NCBI GenBank assembly: GCA_021162845.1
Contig: JAGGXX010000062.1
Coordinates: forward strand, 1 to 38,919
DNA: 38,919 bases
Source of the DNA: Thermoprotei archaeon
Lineage (GTDB): Archaea > Thermoproteota > Thermoprotei > QMSL01 > B3-G16
Direction of reading: 5' to 3'
How positions within the stretch are numbered: the stretch's first letter is position 1; each line of letters starts with the position of its first letter. The notes beneath the pieces were generated by a model, which saw only the letters and a list, made by a program, of their open reading frames with translations, had not been told where the DNA came from and did not search any database. A program made the translations under genes and the position numbers. Below are positions 8,425-16,806 of this stretch, piece after piece.

Positions 8425-11409
8425 TTGCCTGATGAGGCGCTGTTTAAGAACCCTCCATCGGAATTCAGGGGAGCTCCGTTCTGGTCGATAAACGATAAAC
8501 TGGACCCTGAAGAAGTAATGCGACAGGTAGGCTTGCTAGATGAAGGAGGCTATGGTGGGGCTTTCTTCCATGCTAGAGAGGGCCTAGTCACGCCTTTCCT
8601 AGGCGAAGAGTGGTTCAAGGCATTCAAGGCTGCGGTAGACGAGGCCAAACGACGCAATATGTACATATGGATATACGATGAGCTCTGGTGGCCCTCGGGT
8701 TTCGCTGGGGGCATGGTGCCAGCCCTTGGCCCTAAGTACAGGGCTAAGGCTCTATTAATGATACCTAGCGAACGAGCCTATGGTGGCGAGGAGGTCATAG
8801 CTACCTTTAAGTGTAAACTGGACTCAAAGGGCCTCCCTAGCGAATACGAGCCCGCTGAACCGGGAGAGGAAGGAGGAGACTACGTATATCTCTCGTTCGT
8901 CAAGTATGTAGCACCAACTGGGGAGACGTGGTATAGCGGGTTCAGTTATGTCGATCTACTGGATCCCGATGTGGTCAAGAAGTTCCTAGACGTGGCATAC
9001 GCGCCTTATGTCGAGAGATTCAAGGACGAGATAGGCAAGACGATACCAGGCGTATTCACAGATGAGCCTAACTTCTCGGCCAGTAGACCTATAATGCCTA
9101 GGTTGAGGCCTCCTGGGACCCTGCCGCCGAGGGGCCCCAGGATGCCGCCGTTCGCCGTACCTTGGACCGATAGCCTCCCCGAGCGATTCAAGGAGCTTAA
9201 CGGCTATGATATAATCGAAAGGCTCCCAGAACTCTTCATTGACGTAGGAGACTACATGAAGACTCGCTATGACTTCTGGAGGACGGTAACGATATTGTTC
9301 CTAGAGGCATTCTCCAAGCAGATCTATGAGTGGTGTGATAAGCATGGACTGAAGTTCACGGGTCATTACCTGGCTGAGGATACCCTCCTCTCGCAATTGA
9401 TATGCATAGGCGCTGCTATGCCTCACTATGAGTATCAGCACGTACCCGGGATAGACCACCTGGGTATGCAGGTTTGGAACAGCTTACTTACGGCCAAGCA
9501 GGTAGCCAGCGTGGCTAATCAGCTCGGAAGGGAACGAGTGCTATGTGAGACCTATGGGTGTACGGGCAATTATCCCTCGTTCAGCGATAGGAAGTGGATC
9601 GGAGATTGGCTCTATGCCATGGGCGTGAACTTCCTAAATCACCATCTTGTCCCATATTCAATGCGCGGGAGGAGGAAGAAGGACTACGGACTTAACTTCC
9701 ATTGGAGCCAGCCATGGTGGAAGTACAACAAGTTACTGGAGTACTATTTCGCTAGGTTGAGCTATACGCTATCTAGAGGCAAACGCCTCGTCAACGTACT
9801 CGTCATACACCCGATAGGTAGCGCTTGGGCCTTAATGTCTCCCTTGAACCCGTCCAGGGTCATGCAGCTAGATGAGCAGTTCAAGATGCTACTCAGAGCA
9901 TTACTGGCGATGCATGTGGACTTTGAACTTGGGGATGAGATGCTTATGGAGAAGTATGCTAAGGTCGATGGGAAGAAGTTATGCATAGGCAGGATGGCAT
10001 ATGATGTCGTCATATTACCGCCTAGTGTCACGCTAGCTAGTAGCACGGTCAAGCTACTTAGGGAGTTCGTGAATGCCGGGGGCACGTTGATAGCCATAGC
10101 CCCCACACCCTCTCTAGTCGACGGTAGACCAGGCGATGAAATCAAGAAATTATTGGACAAAGCTAAGGTCGTCGAAAAAGTAGATCCGAGTCTCATAACC
10201 CAAATGCTTAAGGACATACCGAGGCCTGTCTTGATAGAAGGGGACGAAGAAGGAGATGTACTATATCATCTAAGACAGGATGAGGACTCGCTGGTATTGT
10301 TCCTGGCCAACACGAGTAAGGAACGCGATCACAGCCTTAGAATAGGCATAGAGGGCTCGTTCAGGGTAGAAATCTGGGATCCGCTAAGCGGAGAACGAAG
10401 TGTGATGCCTGCTGAGGCTAAAGATGGCAGGACCTGGTGGAGCTTCAAGTTAGAACCCGTAGGTTCAGGGCTCTTCGTACTGAGGCCTGGATCACCTAGG
10501 GCTAGGGCTCCAGCTAAAGGGGTTAAGATCCATGAGACGAGCTTGAAGGGCAAATGGAAAGTCAAGAGGCATGACCTCAACGTCCTAGTCCTGGATTACT
10601 GCAGATACCGGACAAGGGGCGCTTGGAGCGAGCTCGTGCCGGTATGGAAGGCTCATGATGCCGTGATCCAGGGCGGGCTCGGAACCAAGTTCTCATTACG
10701 CTTCGAATTCGAATCCGAGATCGAGTTCAAGGGGCGAAGGGCATTCTTAGTAGTCGAGAACCCAGAGCGCTTTAAGATCCTCGTAAACGGTGTTGAGGTA
10801 AGACCAGAGGCGAACGGCCACTGGTTGGATTGGAACTTCCCGATGATAGATGTCTCACAATGGCTCGGTAAGGGGCTAAACGTAATAGAACTAGAGGGCA
10901 TTGTAAACCTAGAGCCCGAGCTCGAGAACATATACCTGTTAGGGGATTTCGCCGTTAAGGCCGCTACAAAGGGATCATCCAAGATAGTGGAGGAAGCAAG
11001 AGAGGTGGAGCTTGGGAACTTATGCGAGAAAGGCTATCCATTCTACGCTGGCACGATAGAGCTTGAAAGGGAAGTAGACGTGGATTTACCAAGGGGGGCT
11101 AGCGCCTTCTTACGCTTAGAAGGTCTGAAGGCAGCTCTAGCGGTGATCTATGTAAATGAGGAGGAGGCAGGGAAGGTGATAGCGGCTCCATATGAGGTGG
11201 AGATAACCGAAGCCCTGAGGCAAGGTAGTAATAGGATAAGGGTCTTGCTAGTAGGCACGCTGAGGAACGCGTTAGGCCCATTACACCACAGCCAAGGAGA
11301 TCCGTCCTTCATAGGCCCCGAGACGTTCAGGGATGCGACTCACTGGACTGATGAGTATATGCTAAAACCCTTTGGCGTTGAAAATATCAGCATTTCCTTC
11401 TTCAAATGA
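8425..11409 (+). CDS. GH106-like glycoside hydrolase, second paralogue
   Basis: The reading frame is open from 8350, but I place the start at the TTG at 8425. The resulting N-terminus (M)PDEALFKNPPSEF aligns with MSKVTRLFKKPPKEY of the paralogue at 3705-6980, and a Shine-Dalgarno site precedes it. The 994-residue product has the same order of parts: GGAFFHAREGLVTPFLGEEW, WIYDELWWPSG, GVFTDEP (D213, E214), LCETYG (E375), SQPWWKYN, then C-terminal beta-sandwiches ending in GYPFYAGTIELE. A proline-rich insert follows TDEP (about residues 220-240) and is absent from the paralogue. No signal peptide is seen, so cytosolic action is inferred. The transporter gene at 11643 lies downstream on the same strand but appears to have its own promoter. 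Rhamnosidase activity is a family-level guess. Confidence 0.82.
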   Translation: MPDEALFKNPPSEFRGAPFWSINDKLDPEEVMRQVGLLDEGGYGGAFFHAREGLVTPFLGEEWFKAFKAAVDEAKRRNMYIWIYDELWWPSGFAGGMVPALGPKYRAKALLMIPSERAYGGEEVIATFKCKLDSKGLPSEYEPAEPGEEGGDYVYLSFVKYVAPTGETWYSGFSYVDLLDPDVVKKFLDVAYAPYVERFKDEIGKTIPGVFTDEPNFSASRPIMPRLRPPGTLPPRGPRMPPFAVPWTDSLPERFKELNGYDIIERLPELFIDVGDYMKTRYDFWRTVTILFLEAFSKQIYEWCDKHGLKFTGHYLAEDTLLSQLICIGAAMPHYEYQHVPGIDHLGMQVWNSLLTAKQVASVANQLGRERVLCETYGCTGNYPSFSDRKWIGDWLYAMGVNFLNHHLVPYSMRGRRKKDYGLNFHWSQPWWKYNKLLEYYFARLSYTLSRGKRLVNVLVIHPIGSAWALMSPLNPSRVMQLDEQFKMLLRALLAMHVDFELGDEMLMEKYAKVDGKKLCIGRMAYDVVILPPSVTLASSTVKLLREFVNAGGTLIAIAPTPSLVDGRPGDEIKKLLDKAKVVEKVDPSLITQMLKDIPRPVLIEGDEEGDVLYHLRQDEDSLVLFLANTSKERDHSLRIGIEGSFRVEIWDPLSGERSVMPAEAKDGRTWWSFKLEPVGSGLFVLRPGSPRARAPAKGVKIHETSLKGKWKVKRHDLNVLVLDYCRYRTRGAWSELVPVWKAHDAVIQGGLGTKFSLRFEFESEIEFKGRRAFLVVENPERFKILVNGVEVRPEANGHWLDWNFPMIDVSQWLGKGLNVIELEGIVNLEPELENIYLLGDFAVKAATKGSSKIVEEAREVELGNLCEKGYPFYAGTIELEREVDVDLPRGASAFLRLEGLKAALAVIYVNEEEAGKVIAAPYEVEITEALRQGSNRIRVLLVGTLRNALGPLHHSQGDPSFIGPETFRDATHWTDEYMLKPFGVENISISFFK

Positions 11410-11568
11410 AACTATTTTTCTCATTTCTCATAATGGTACTCGCTTATCCTTCTCTTGATATTATTAAGAATAATTTTGATAATAGCATATGACTTTATTA
11501 ATTTCTTAATCAGGATTTCCGAATCATTATGAGGTCTTAGCTTGGGAATTGATAGGCACATACACAAC

Positions 11569-11637
11569 GCTTAAAAAAGAACATAGCTCGTATAGCTATA
11601 TCCAGTGAAATAATTTGATGAGAAGTTTTGAGGGGGA
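11569..11637 (+). promoter_or_regulatory. Promoter and Shine-Dalgarno for the DUF6785/6784 transporter
   Basis: GCTTAAAAAAG at 11569-11579 is a TATA-like box. The strong Shine-Dalgarno GAGGGGG at 11630-11636 lies six bases before the TTG at 11643. The alternative TTG at 11628 overlaps the Shine-Dalgarno region itself, so it is a poor start. Confidence 0.55.
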
Positions 11638-11642
11638 TATTC

Positions 11643-13727
11643 TTGAGCGGTGAGGCTGTTGAAGAACTTAGAGATCCATTGCCGACCCCTCTATCCTGGG
11701 TAGTGGCCATAATAGCGTCCTTCTTCATATTCCTATTATCGTTGTTCACTAGATACCTAGCACCCGGCTACTACTGGCTCGTCCAGGGATGGTGGATACC
11801 CCTGATATACGTGATAATAATCCTGGAGATCTTAAGGAAAGCAGGGTTCGAGGTCAGCCCTGCGCAATTGGCTTTGTTGACGATACCAATGTTCATGTTC
11901 GGTAGTAAGGCTTGGTATACTACATTCACAGGGGAGACGAACCTATTCAACACAATACCAATGTGGTTCCACAGCTACACAAGACAAGCGCTCTACGTGG
12001 AAACACTACGCCCATATTATCTTGAGTCTGGTTTGCCTGATTGGCTTGTTCCTAAGGATGTTGATGCTGTTATCACCATGTGGCATGGTTTATCGGCTGG
12101 CCAGGGAATACCATGGGGAGTATGGATAGGCCCAATAACAGCATATTCAATATTCTTCATCATTCAGATCCTGATCTTCGCGTACACGGTGTACCTCTTG
12201 ACGGGACCGCAGTGGATAGAAATGGAGAGGATAGTCTATCCTAATACTGCTCCTACTGTTTATCAGATTGTTACTTGGGGTAAGAGGGATGAGCAAGGAA
12301 AATCACAACTCTTCAACCTAAAAACACCAACAACAAAAATATTCTGGATCATGGTGATAATCGGTCTCATCGTGTGCTTACCATTCTACGGCTCGGTCCT
12401 CGCTCCATTCTACTGGATGCAATACATCTATGGGGGTTATGGAGGAGGTCTGGGCACATGGGTTTTCAATCCTACATTATTTACGAGATCAGTCCTCCCA
12501 GGATGGGGAGCTAGGAGCTACTTCTACGTAGGAGCGGCCCTATGGCTCGTGTTATGCCCATGGGACACGATAATCTCAATAATCATAGTGTACTTCCTGT
12601 TCATGGGCCTCATACCCTTCATCTTGGTCAAGGCTGGTCTAGTGACCTACTCCCCTGGAATGGAGGAGTTCCCGCAATCAAGCATTGGAACACAAAGGCC
12701 ATTTCCCTACCTAATAATGGCGTTCGGCATGGCACTGGGCCTTGGTTTCTGGTATTTGTGGCAGATGAGGGGTAGGTTTAGGCTTATGGCTGATGCGTTA
12801 TCCGGTAAGCGCATTATCCATAGGGGCCTCAACATTAGGAATGCGACGATAATCTACATAATACTAATCATAGTATGGCTGGTATGGTGGATAGCAGCAG
12901 GCCTAAACCCAATCCAAGCAATACTAGGATTCATAATATACATGGCGTTCTGCCTTGCGGCAGGGCGAGTATGGGGTGAATATGGTCCATGGCCGCTAGC
13001 CTGCACCAGCAATGTCTGGGAGTGGATATGGCCCATCGGCGCTGCTGTTGGTGCCTATAGCTGGACTCCACCTAATACTAGTGTCGCAGCCTATGCTGCT
13101 GGCATATTCTCAGCAGCATACTCATCATGCCTAAGCTGGAACAACGACCCAACCAGTATAGGTGGTACTGGTGCCATGTACAAAGTCCTCTACGAGAACA
13201 AAGTACACATGGGCAAAGCACTAGCTTACTACACGATCTTCATAGTCCTGATGGTCCCAATATACCTAGTTCTGGACGTCTATCTTAGTTATCATATGGG
13301 TTATGTGAACCTAGGCCCACAGGGAACACTAACACCATGGAACCACGCATCAATAGCACTAGACAGGGGTGTAAGAGCGGTAGCTCATGTCGGTGGCTTC
13401 GACTCAAGTTACATCCTCTCATGGACCGTCGTAGGTGCGGTCGTAGGCATTATCTTAGCATGGATGAGAGCCACATTCGCTTGGTTCATATTCAACCCAA
13501 TATTCCTCGCCGGCCTCGGTGAATTCCACTGGATGTGGTTGCAGGCTATAGTCGCTGCAATTATAAAGCTTGTGCTAACTAGGGCGTTGGGTGCCAAGAG
13601 GGCAGAGGAATTAGCGCTACCCATAGTAGCTGGCTTCCTAACGGGCGCAGGACTACCATACATAATCTGTGGCCTCTACGCCTGGGCTAATGGAGTCCTG
13701 CCGAATGTAATGGCTAACTGGAGATAA
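11643..13727 (+). CDS. DUF6785/DUF6784-family polytopic membrane protein (OPT-like transporter)
   Basis: A protein of about 694 residues dominated by hydrophobic helices, roughly 14 or more by eye. It matches the large DUF6785-DUF6784 family, which resembles oligopeptide (OPT) transporters. The family-typical loop reads GLSAGQGIPWGVWIGPITAY, followed by a long helix and GPQWIEMERIVYPNTAPT. Near the C-terminus AGRVWGEYGPWPLACTSN and FNPIFLAGLGEFHWMWLQ are conserved-looking re-entrant segments, and a final helix pair with GAKRAEELALPIVAGFLTGAGLP follows. I start at TTG 11643 because of the Shine-Dalgarno at 11630-11636. Position between a cytosolic glycoside hydrolase and a uronate-isomerase-like gene suggests import of a glycan or sugar acid (inference; the family has no proven substrate known to me). 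A small membrane protein follows and may be its partner. Confidence 0.82.
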   Translation: MSGEAVEELRDPLPTPLSWVVAIIASFFIFLLSLFTRYLAPGYYWLVQGWWIPLIYVIIILEILRKAGFEVSPAQLALLTIPMFMFGSKAWYTTFTGETNLFNTIPMWFHSYTRQALYVETLRPYYLESGLPDWLVPKDVDAVITMWHGLSAGQGIPWGVWIGPITAYSIFFIIQILIFAYTVYLLTGPQWIEMERIVYPNTAPTVYQIVTWGKRDEQGKSQLFNLKTPTTKIFWIMVIIGLIVCLPFYGSVLAPFYWMQYIYGGYGGGLGTWVFNPTLFTRSVLPGWGARSYFYVGAALWLVLCPWDTIISIIIVYFLFMGLIPFILVKAGLVTYSPGMEEFPQSSIGTQRPFPYLIMAFGMALGLGFWYLWQMRGRFRLMADALSGKRIIHRGLNIRNATIIYIILIIVWLVWWIAAGLNPIQAILGFIIYMAFCLAAGRVWGEYGPWPLACTSNVWEWIWPIGAAVGAYSWTPPNTSVAAYAAGIFSAAYSSCLSWNNDPTSIGGTGAMYKVLYENKVHMGKALAYYTIFIVLMVPIYLVLDVYLSYHMGYVNLGPQGTLTPWNHASIALDRGVRAVAHVGGFDSSYILSWTVVGAVVGIILAWMRATFAWFIFNPIFLAGLGEFHWMWLQAIVAAIIKLVLTRALGAKRAEELALPIVAGFLTGAGLPYIICGLYAWANGVLPNVMANWR

Positions 13728-14029
13728 AACCAAAACTACCTCGTTTCTGTTATTTTTATTTAATTATTTTTAATAATATTTTCATATTATTACGGGAAAT
13801 TCCTTATTTTAGAAAGCTTTAAATATGAAGTGATAGTAACTCATGATTTAAAACGGTTAAGCACACTTTTAAGAAGCTCTAAATGATTGATTAAAAGTAA
13901 GTATAAACTTCTTGGATTCTAAGAATGTATCGTTGGCGGTTTCAAGTAAGTGCTACTTAAGTTCACATCTTCTTACATCTTGAAAGTTTAAATTCAAGGA
14001 CTAACGTTCCCCTTCTTAGTGGAGAAACC
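13728..14029 (+). promoter_or_regulatory. AT-rich spacer with T-rich terminator region and promoter for a small membrane protein gene
   Basis: This 302-base stretch begins with T-rich runs at about 13742-13772, a plausible archaeal terminator for the transporter gene. It ends with a TATA-like GAAAGTTTAAATT (about 13982-13994) and a Shine-Dalgarno GTGGAG (14020-14025) just before the ATG at 14030. Several TTTAAA-type motifs lie between, at about 13819-13825 and 13847-13852. No tRNA or other RNA gene was recognised. Confidence 0.45.
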
Positions 14030-14149
14030 ATGAAGTGGGGAAAGGCATTTAAGTATGCGCTAAAGGCCTTTCTAGCCCTTCTGCTATTTAATGTGCTAGG
14101 CATAATTCTCATCATTATAAAAATATTGCAAGAAAACTCCCTGCTTTAG
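14030..14149 (+). pseudogene. 5' part of a small membrane protein gene, apparently truncated by the TnpB element
   Basis: Reading from the ATG at 14030 gives 39 codons: a basic amphipathic start MKWGKAFKYALKAFLALLLF, one clear transmembrane helix (FLALLLFNVLGIILIII), then a tail QENSLL encoded by the left-end hairpin of the TnpB element. The Shine-Dalgarno GTGGAG at 14020-14025 supports translation. The last residues come from element sequence, so I read this as the first half of a two-helix protein whose second half is at 15234-15437 on the other side of the element. The intact gene would have followed the transporter directly. It may still be translated as a short single-helix peptide. Confidence 0.55.
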
Positions 14150-14210
14150 CGGGGAGATGAATAAAGTTTAAATAGCCTCAGTCCCGTTGGTTAAGTCGGG
14201 ATGTTCCCCC

Positions 14211-15225
14211 GTGAAGAAGGAAGTTCAGATTACGGTTGTAGGAAAAGTTTTCAGACCAAACAGAAGGAAGGTTTTAGCCCTAAATAAGTGCTTAGAGGAG
14301 TACTTCAAACTTGTTAAGTGGTATCTTGGCTTCAAATGTTCTAACACCGTATTGGCTTACTCTTAGCTTAAACAGAAGAACGAGGGTTTCTCTACCAATT
14401 GTCTTTGGAAAGAGGCAACAAAATTTCATTGAGGAGGCTTTGCAAGGGAAATGGCGATTCTGCACAGTAGAAATGGTAAAGCGAAACGGAGAATGGTATG
14501 CCCATTTTGTCTGAAGAAAGAGGTTGAACTAATTAATGAGCCAGAAACATTCATTGGTGTGGACTTAGGAGAATGGAATGTTGCAGTTGCAGTAGCAATA
14601 TCAAAGTATAATCCATCGGAACCAATGAAAGGACAGTTTTGGAACGGAGCTAAGATTAGATATATCAGAGGTAAGTATGCCCATATCAGAAGGAACTTGC
14701 AGAGGAAGAAGAGAATTGACTTAGTTAAGAGAATTGGAAGTAAATAAGGTAGGATTGTCAATCAAATCCTTCATACAATTGCGAAAGAAGTAGTTGAATA
14801 CGCTAAGCAATTTTCTAAACCTGTAATCGTGATGGAGAGATTAAAGAATATTAGAGAAAACATGAATGGTTCAACTAAGCTGAACAGAAGACTTCATTCA
14901 TGGGCTTTTAGAAGACTTCAGACTTACATCGAATACAAAGCTATTTTGGAAGGGATTCTCGTCGTGTATGTTAATCCCAAAAAATTCATCTAAAACTTGT
15001 CATAGATGTGGACATGTTGTCCGAAAAGTTGAAGGTAGGGAGTTTAGGTGCCCTAAGTGTGGTTTACTCTATAATAGAGATTTGAATTCTGCAATCAATT
15101 TAGCCCGATGGATAATGTGTCCGTCGGGATGGGGGGGTCGTGAGCCAGCCCTTAACTCCCGTATGAAGCTGTCTGCCGTAAAGGCGGGTGGAACGGGAGA
15201 AGCTCCGCCCTTTAAGGCGAGGTAG
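14211..15225 (+). pseudogene. tnpB: tnpB pseudogene (RNA-guided nuclease relic)
   Basis: The TnpB homology is spread over all three frames. From GTG 14211 the N-terminus runs to KWYLGFK near 14335. The sequence then jumps to NVLTPYWLTLSLNRR in another frame, so a large part of the N-terminal domain (several tens of residues) has been deleted. A one-base loss near 14514 (YAHFV then LKKEVEL) moves to the frame with IGVDLGEWNVAVAV, containing the RuvC-I Asp. A TAA at 14744-14746 interrupts that frame, which continues with VIVMERLKNIRE (RuvC-II Glu). An A-run near 14980 shifts again to TCHRCGH-FRCPKCG (zinc ribbon) and NRDLNSAINLARW (RuvC-III Asp). The catalytic acids survive but the gene cannot make an intact protein without several frame changes. 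Confidence 0.85.
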
Positions 15226-15232
15226 CTCACCC
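15118..15232 (+). ncRNA. Candidate omega RNA scaffold at the right end of the tnpB element
   Basis: In TnpB elements the guide RNA is transcribed from the 3' end of tnpB through the right end, and the guide is the flanking DNA. Here the last about 115 bases are GC-richer than the rest of the element and contain stem-forming segments, including a terminal stem at 15201-15228. If functional, the guide would start at about 15230-15233 and read into the small membrane protein gene. This is placement by family knowledge; folding was not computed, and the cognate TnpB is dead. Confidence 0.35.
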
Positions 15233-15233
15233 A

Positions 15234-15437
15234 ATGCCTATGCCGCATATAGGAAATGAGGCTGATATCAGAGCTATGCTACCTCTCGGCCTGACGCTAG
15301 TAATAGTAGGCGTCGTGATATGCGCTATCTCCCTACTGGTAGTGATCTTTAAGTACCTCCCAGAGGCAATGAGGGAGGAATTAACGACGAAAAGCAGGCT
15401 CTCAACTAAGTTGAAGGAACACGTCCAGACGATCTAA
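15234..15437 (+). CDS. Small membrane protein, probably the 3' part of the gene split by the TnpB element
   Basis: A 67-codon frame beginning directly after the right end of the TnpB element. It has a short hydrophilic start, one strong transmembrane helix (LPLGLTLVIVGVVICAISLL) and a charged C-terminus beginning FKYLPEAMREEL. The ATG at 15234 has no good Shine-Dalgarno because its upstream bases belong to the element. I read it as the second half of a protein of about 100 residues whose first half is at 14030, giving two helices with a short loop between. Placement between the transporter and the uronate-isomerase-like gene suggests a small transporter partner (inference). It could instead be an independent single-helix protein. 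Confidence 0.55.
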   Translation: MPMPHIGNEADIRAMLPLGLTLVIVGVVICAISLLVVIFKYLPEAMREELTTKSRLSTKLKEHVQTI

Positions 15438-15531
15438 TGCTTCCTCTCTTATGTCTAGGGATGCCCAACTAGTTTCGACACTCTTAAAAGGATTGATTAG
15501 AGATAGATTCTGATCGTGGAGGTGCTCATTA

Positions 15532-16773
15532 TTGGGCCTTGAAGTTATAGACTCCATACCCCTCATTGACGTGCATACTCATATAAACTTTGAAGAGCCT
15601 ACGGCTAAGGATCCCAGCCAGATACTCCTTTACCATTACATAGCTACAGAGCTCAGATCCATGGGAGTGCCCGTGGAGGAGATCGAGGCTAAAAGCGAGG
15701 ATCCAGTTAAAGACCTCTTACCCTACCTTAAGCTCATCAGGAATACCGCCACCTATTGGTGCCTCCGACAGATACTTTCGGGCCTTTATGAGTTCGATGA
15801 AGACCCTGAGCCCGATAACTGGAGCAGGCTTAGGGAGGCCATAATCAATAAAGCCGAGGACAAGGGCTGGACCGAAAGGTTGATAAAGGAGAAGCTGAAT
15901 GTAGAGAAGATATTCCTGACCATTAATCCACTTGAGGAGTTCAAGGTAGGCTTTGACAGGAGATTATACGTCGCCTCTTTGAGGCTGGACTCCCTAATAG
16001 GGGGTCTCTCTAAGGAGAGCATAACGATGTTGGAAAAAGTATCGGGTAGCGAAGCAAGCAATCTTGAGGGCTTCCATGAATGTCTTCTCAAGCGCTTCAA
16101 GGAGCTAAGGGATCTAACAGCTACCGCGGCTATATCGTTCCAGAGCCCGGAGGTGTACGTGCCCGTGGATCAGCCCCTCGGGGAGGAGGTATACAATAAG
16201 CTATATCAAGGGCGCCCGCTGTTGGAGAGGGATTTAAGGATCATCAGATCCATAGCCCTGAGTATAGTGCTAAACGTATGCAGAGAACTTAAACTCCCGA
16301 TCCAGATAATGATAGGCGTAGTACGCGACCTACCTGGTGCTTCACCTCCGGACTACGCGATAGCCTTCAAGCAGGAGGGCCTCTTGGAGCTATGCAGGTT
16401 CTTCAGCATTTACGATGATGTCAGCTTTCATCTAATCTCCGCGTATAGGTTCCAGTCCCATGAGCTTGCCATAATAGCCAAGAATTACCCTAATGTCTAC
16501 CTCATAGGATATTGGTGGTATTGCTTCTATCCTGAGAGCATAACGGGACACCTGCTTGAGAGACTACAGTTATTACCAATGGGCAAGCTATGCGGCTTCT
16601 TCAGTGACGCTTACGTGCTGGAGTGGATATATGGCAAAGCGGCCTTAGTCCGCAAGGTGACGCGCGAAGTCCTGGAGTCAATGGTACGTAGGGGCTTTTA
16701 CTCCGAAGAACTGGCCGAGGAGATATCCAGAGTGATATTCCTGGAAAACCCGAGGAGGCTCTATAAGCTCTAG
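15532..16773 (+). CDS. Uronate (glucuronate) isomerase-like amidohydrolase
   Basis: A 413-residue protein starting at TTG 15532 behind a strong Shine-Dalgarno GGAGGTG (15518-15524). The N-terminus has the amidohydrolase metal motif LIDVHTHI (H15, H17). It is followed by DPSQILLYHYIATELRSMGV and TATYWCLRQIL, which match the family of uronate isomerase (UxaC) and relatives. Uronate isomerase converts D-glucuronate to D-fructuronate and D-galacturonate to D-tagaturonate. The protein is somewhat shorter than bacterial UxaC (about 450-470 residues), so a related, unassigned amidohydrolase is possible. Its place after the transporter and near GH106-like enzymes supports a role in using uronic acids from glycans. 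A C-terminal segment PNVYLIGYWWYCFYPESI lies where the family has its last barrel strands. Confidence 0.75.
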   Translation: MGLEVIDSIPLIDVHTHINFEEPTAKDPSQILLYHYIATELRSMGVPVEEIEAKSEDPVKDLLPYLKLIRNTATYWCLRQILSGLYEFDEDPEPDNWSRLREAIINKAEDKGWTERLIKEKLNVEKIFLTINPLEEFKVGFDRRLYVASLRLDSLIGGLSKESITMLEKVSGSEASNLEGFHECLLKRFKELRDLTATAAISFQSPEVYVPVDQPLGEEVYNKLYQGRPLLERDLRIIRSIALSIVLNVCRELKLPIQIMIGVVRDLPGASPPDYAIAFKQEGLLELCRFFSIYDDVSFHLISAYRFQSHELAIIAKNYPNVYLIGYWWYCFYPESITGHLLERLQLLPMGKLCGFFSDAYVLEWIYGKAALVRKVTREVLESMVRRGFYSEELAEEISRVIFLENPRRLYKL

Positions 16774-16787
16774 TTACCCCAATCCCG

Positions 16788-16797
16788 CATTTTTTGC
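16788..16797. terminator. T-run between convergent genes
   Basis: A short run of T (16790-16795) lies in the 33-base gap between the convergent uronate-isomerase-like and speE genes. Archaeal transcription commonly ends at such T-runs. There is no strong stem. Confidence 0.35.
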
Positions 16798-16806
16798 ATC
16801 ACTTAA

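Larger units (their letters stand above)
14131..15232 (+). mobile_element. Decayed IS605/IS607-type tnpB-only element
   Basis: Bounds are estimated from end structures. The left end has a hairpin CTCCCTGC-TTTA-GCGGGGAG (14137-14156), and the right end a hairpin CGCC-CTTTAA-GGCG (15206-15219) inside a longer imperfect stem (15201-15228), ending at about GCTCACCC. Such subterminal hairpins are typical of IS200/IS605-group elements, which carry no terminal inverted repeats and make no target duplication. Only tnpB is present, without tnpA, so it would depend on a transposase in trans. Base composition is visibly more AT-rich than the flanking genes. It sits between two pieces of a small membrane protein gene. 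Confidence 0.7.

Noticed and set aside
9762-10217. 151-codon minus-strand frame
   Set aside because: Antisense shadow of the second GH106-like gene; Ser/Leu-rich product with no recognisable domain.
14137-14156. Hairpin considered as a rho-independent-type terminator of the transporter gene
   Set aside because: No T-run follows and it lies at the left end of the TnpB element, where such a hairpin is expected.
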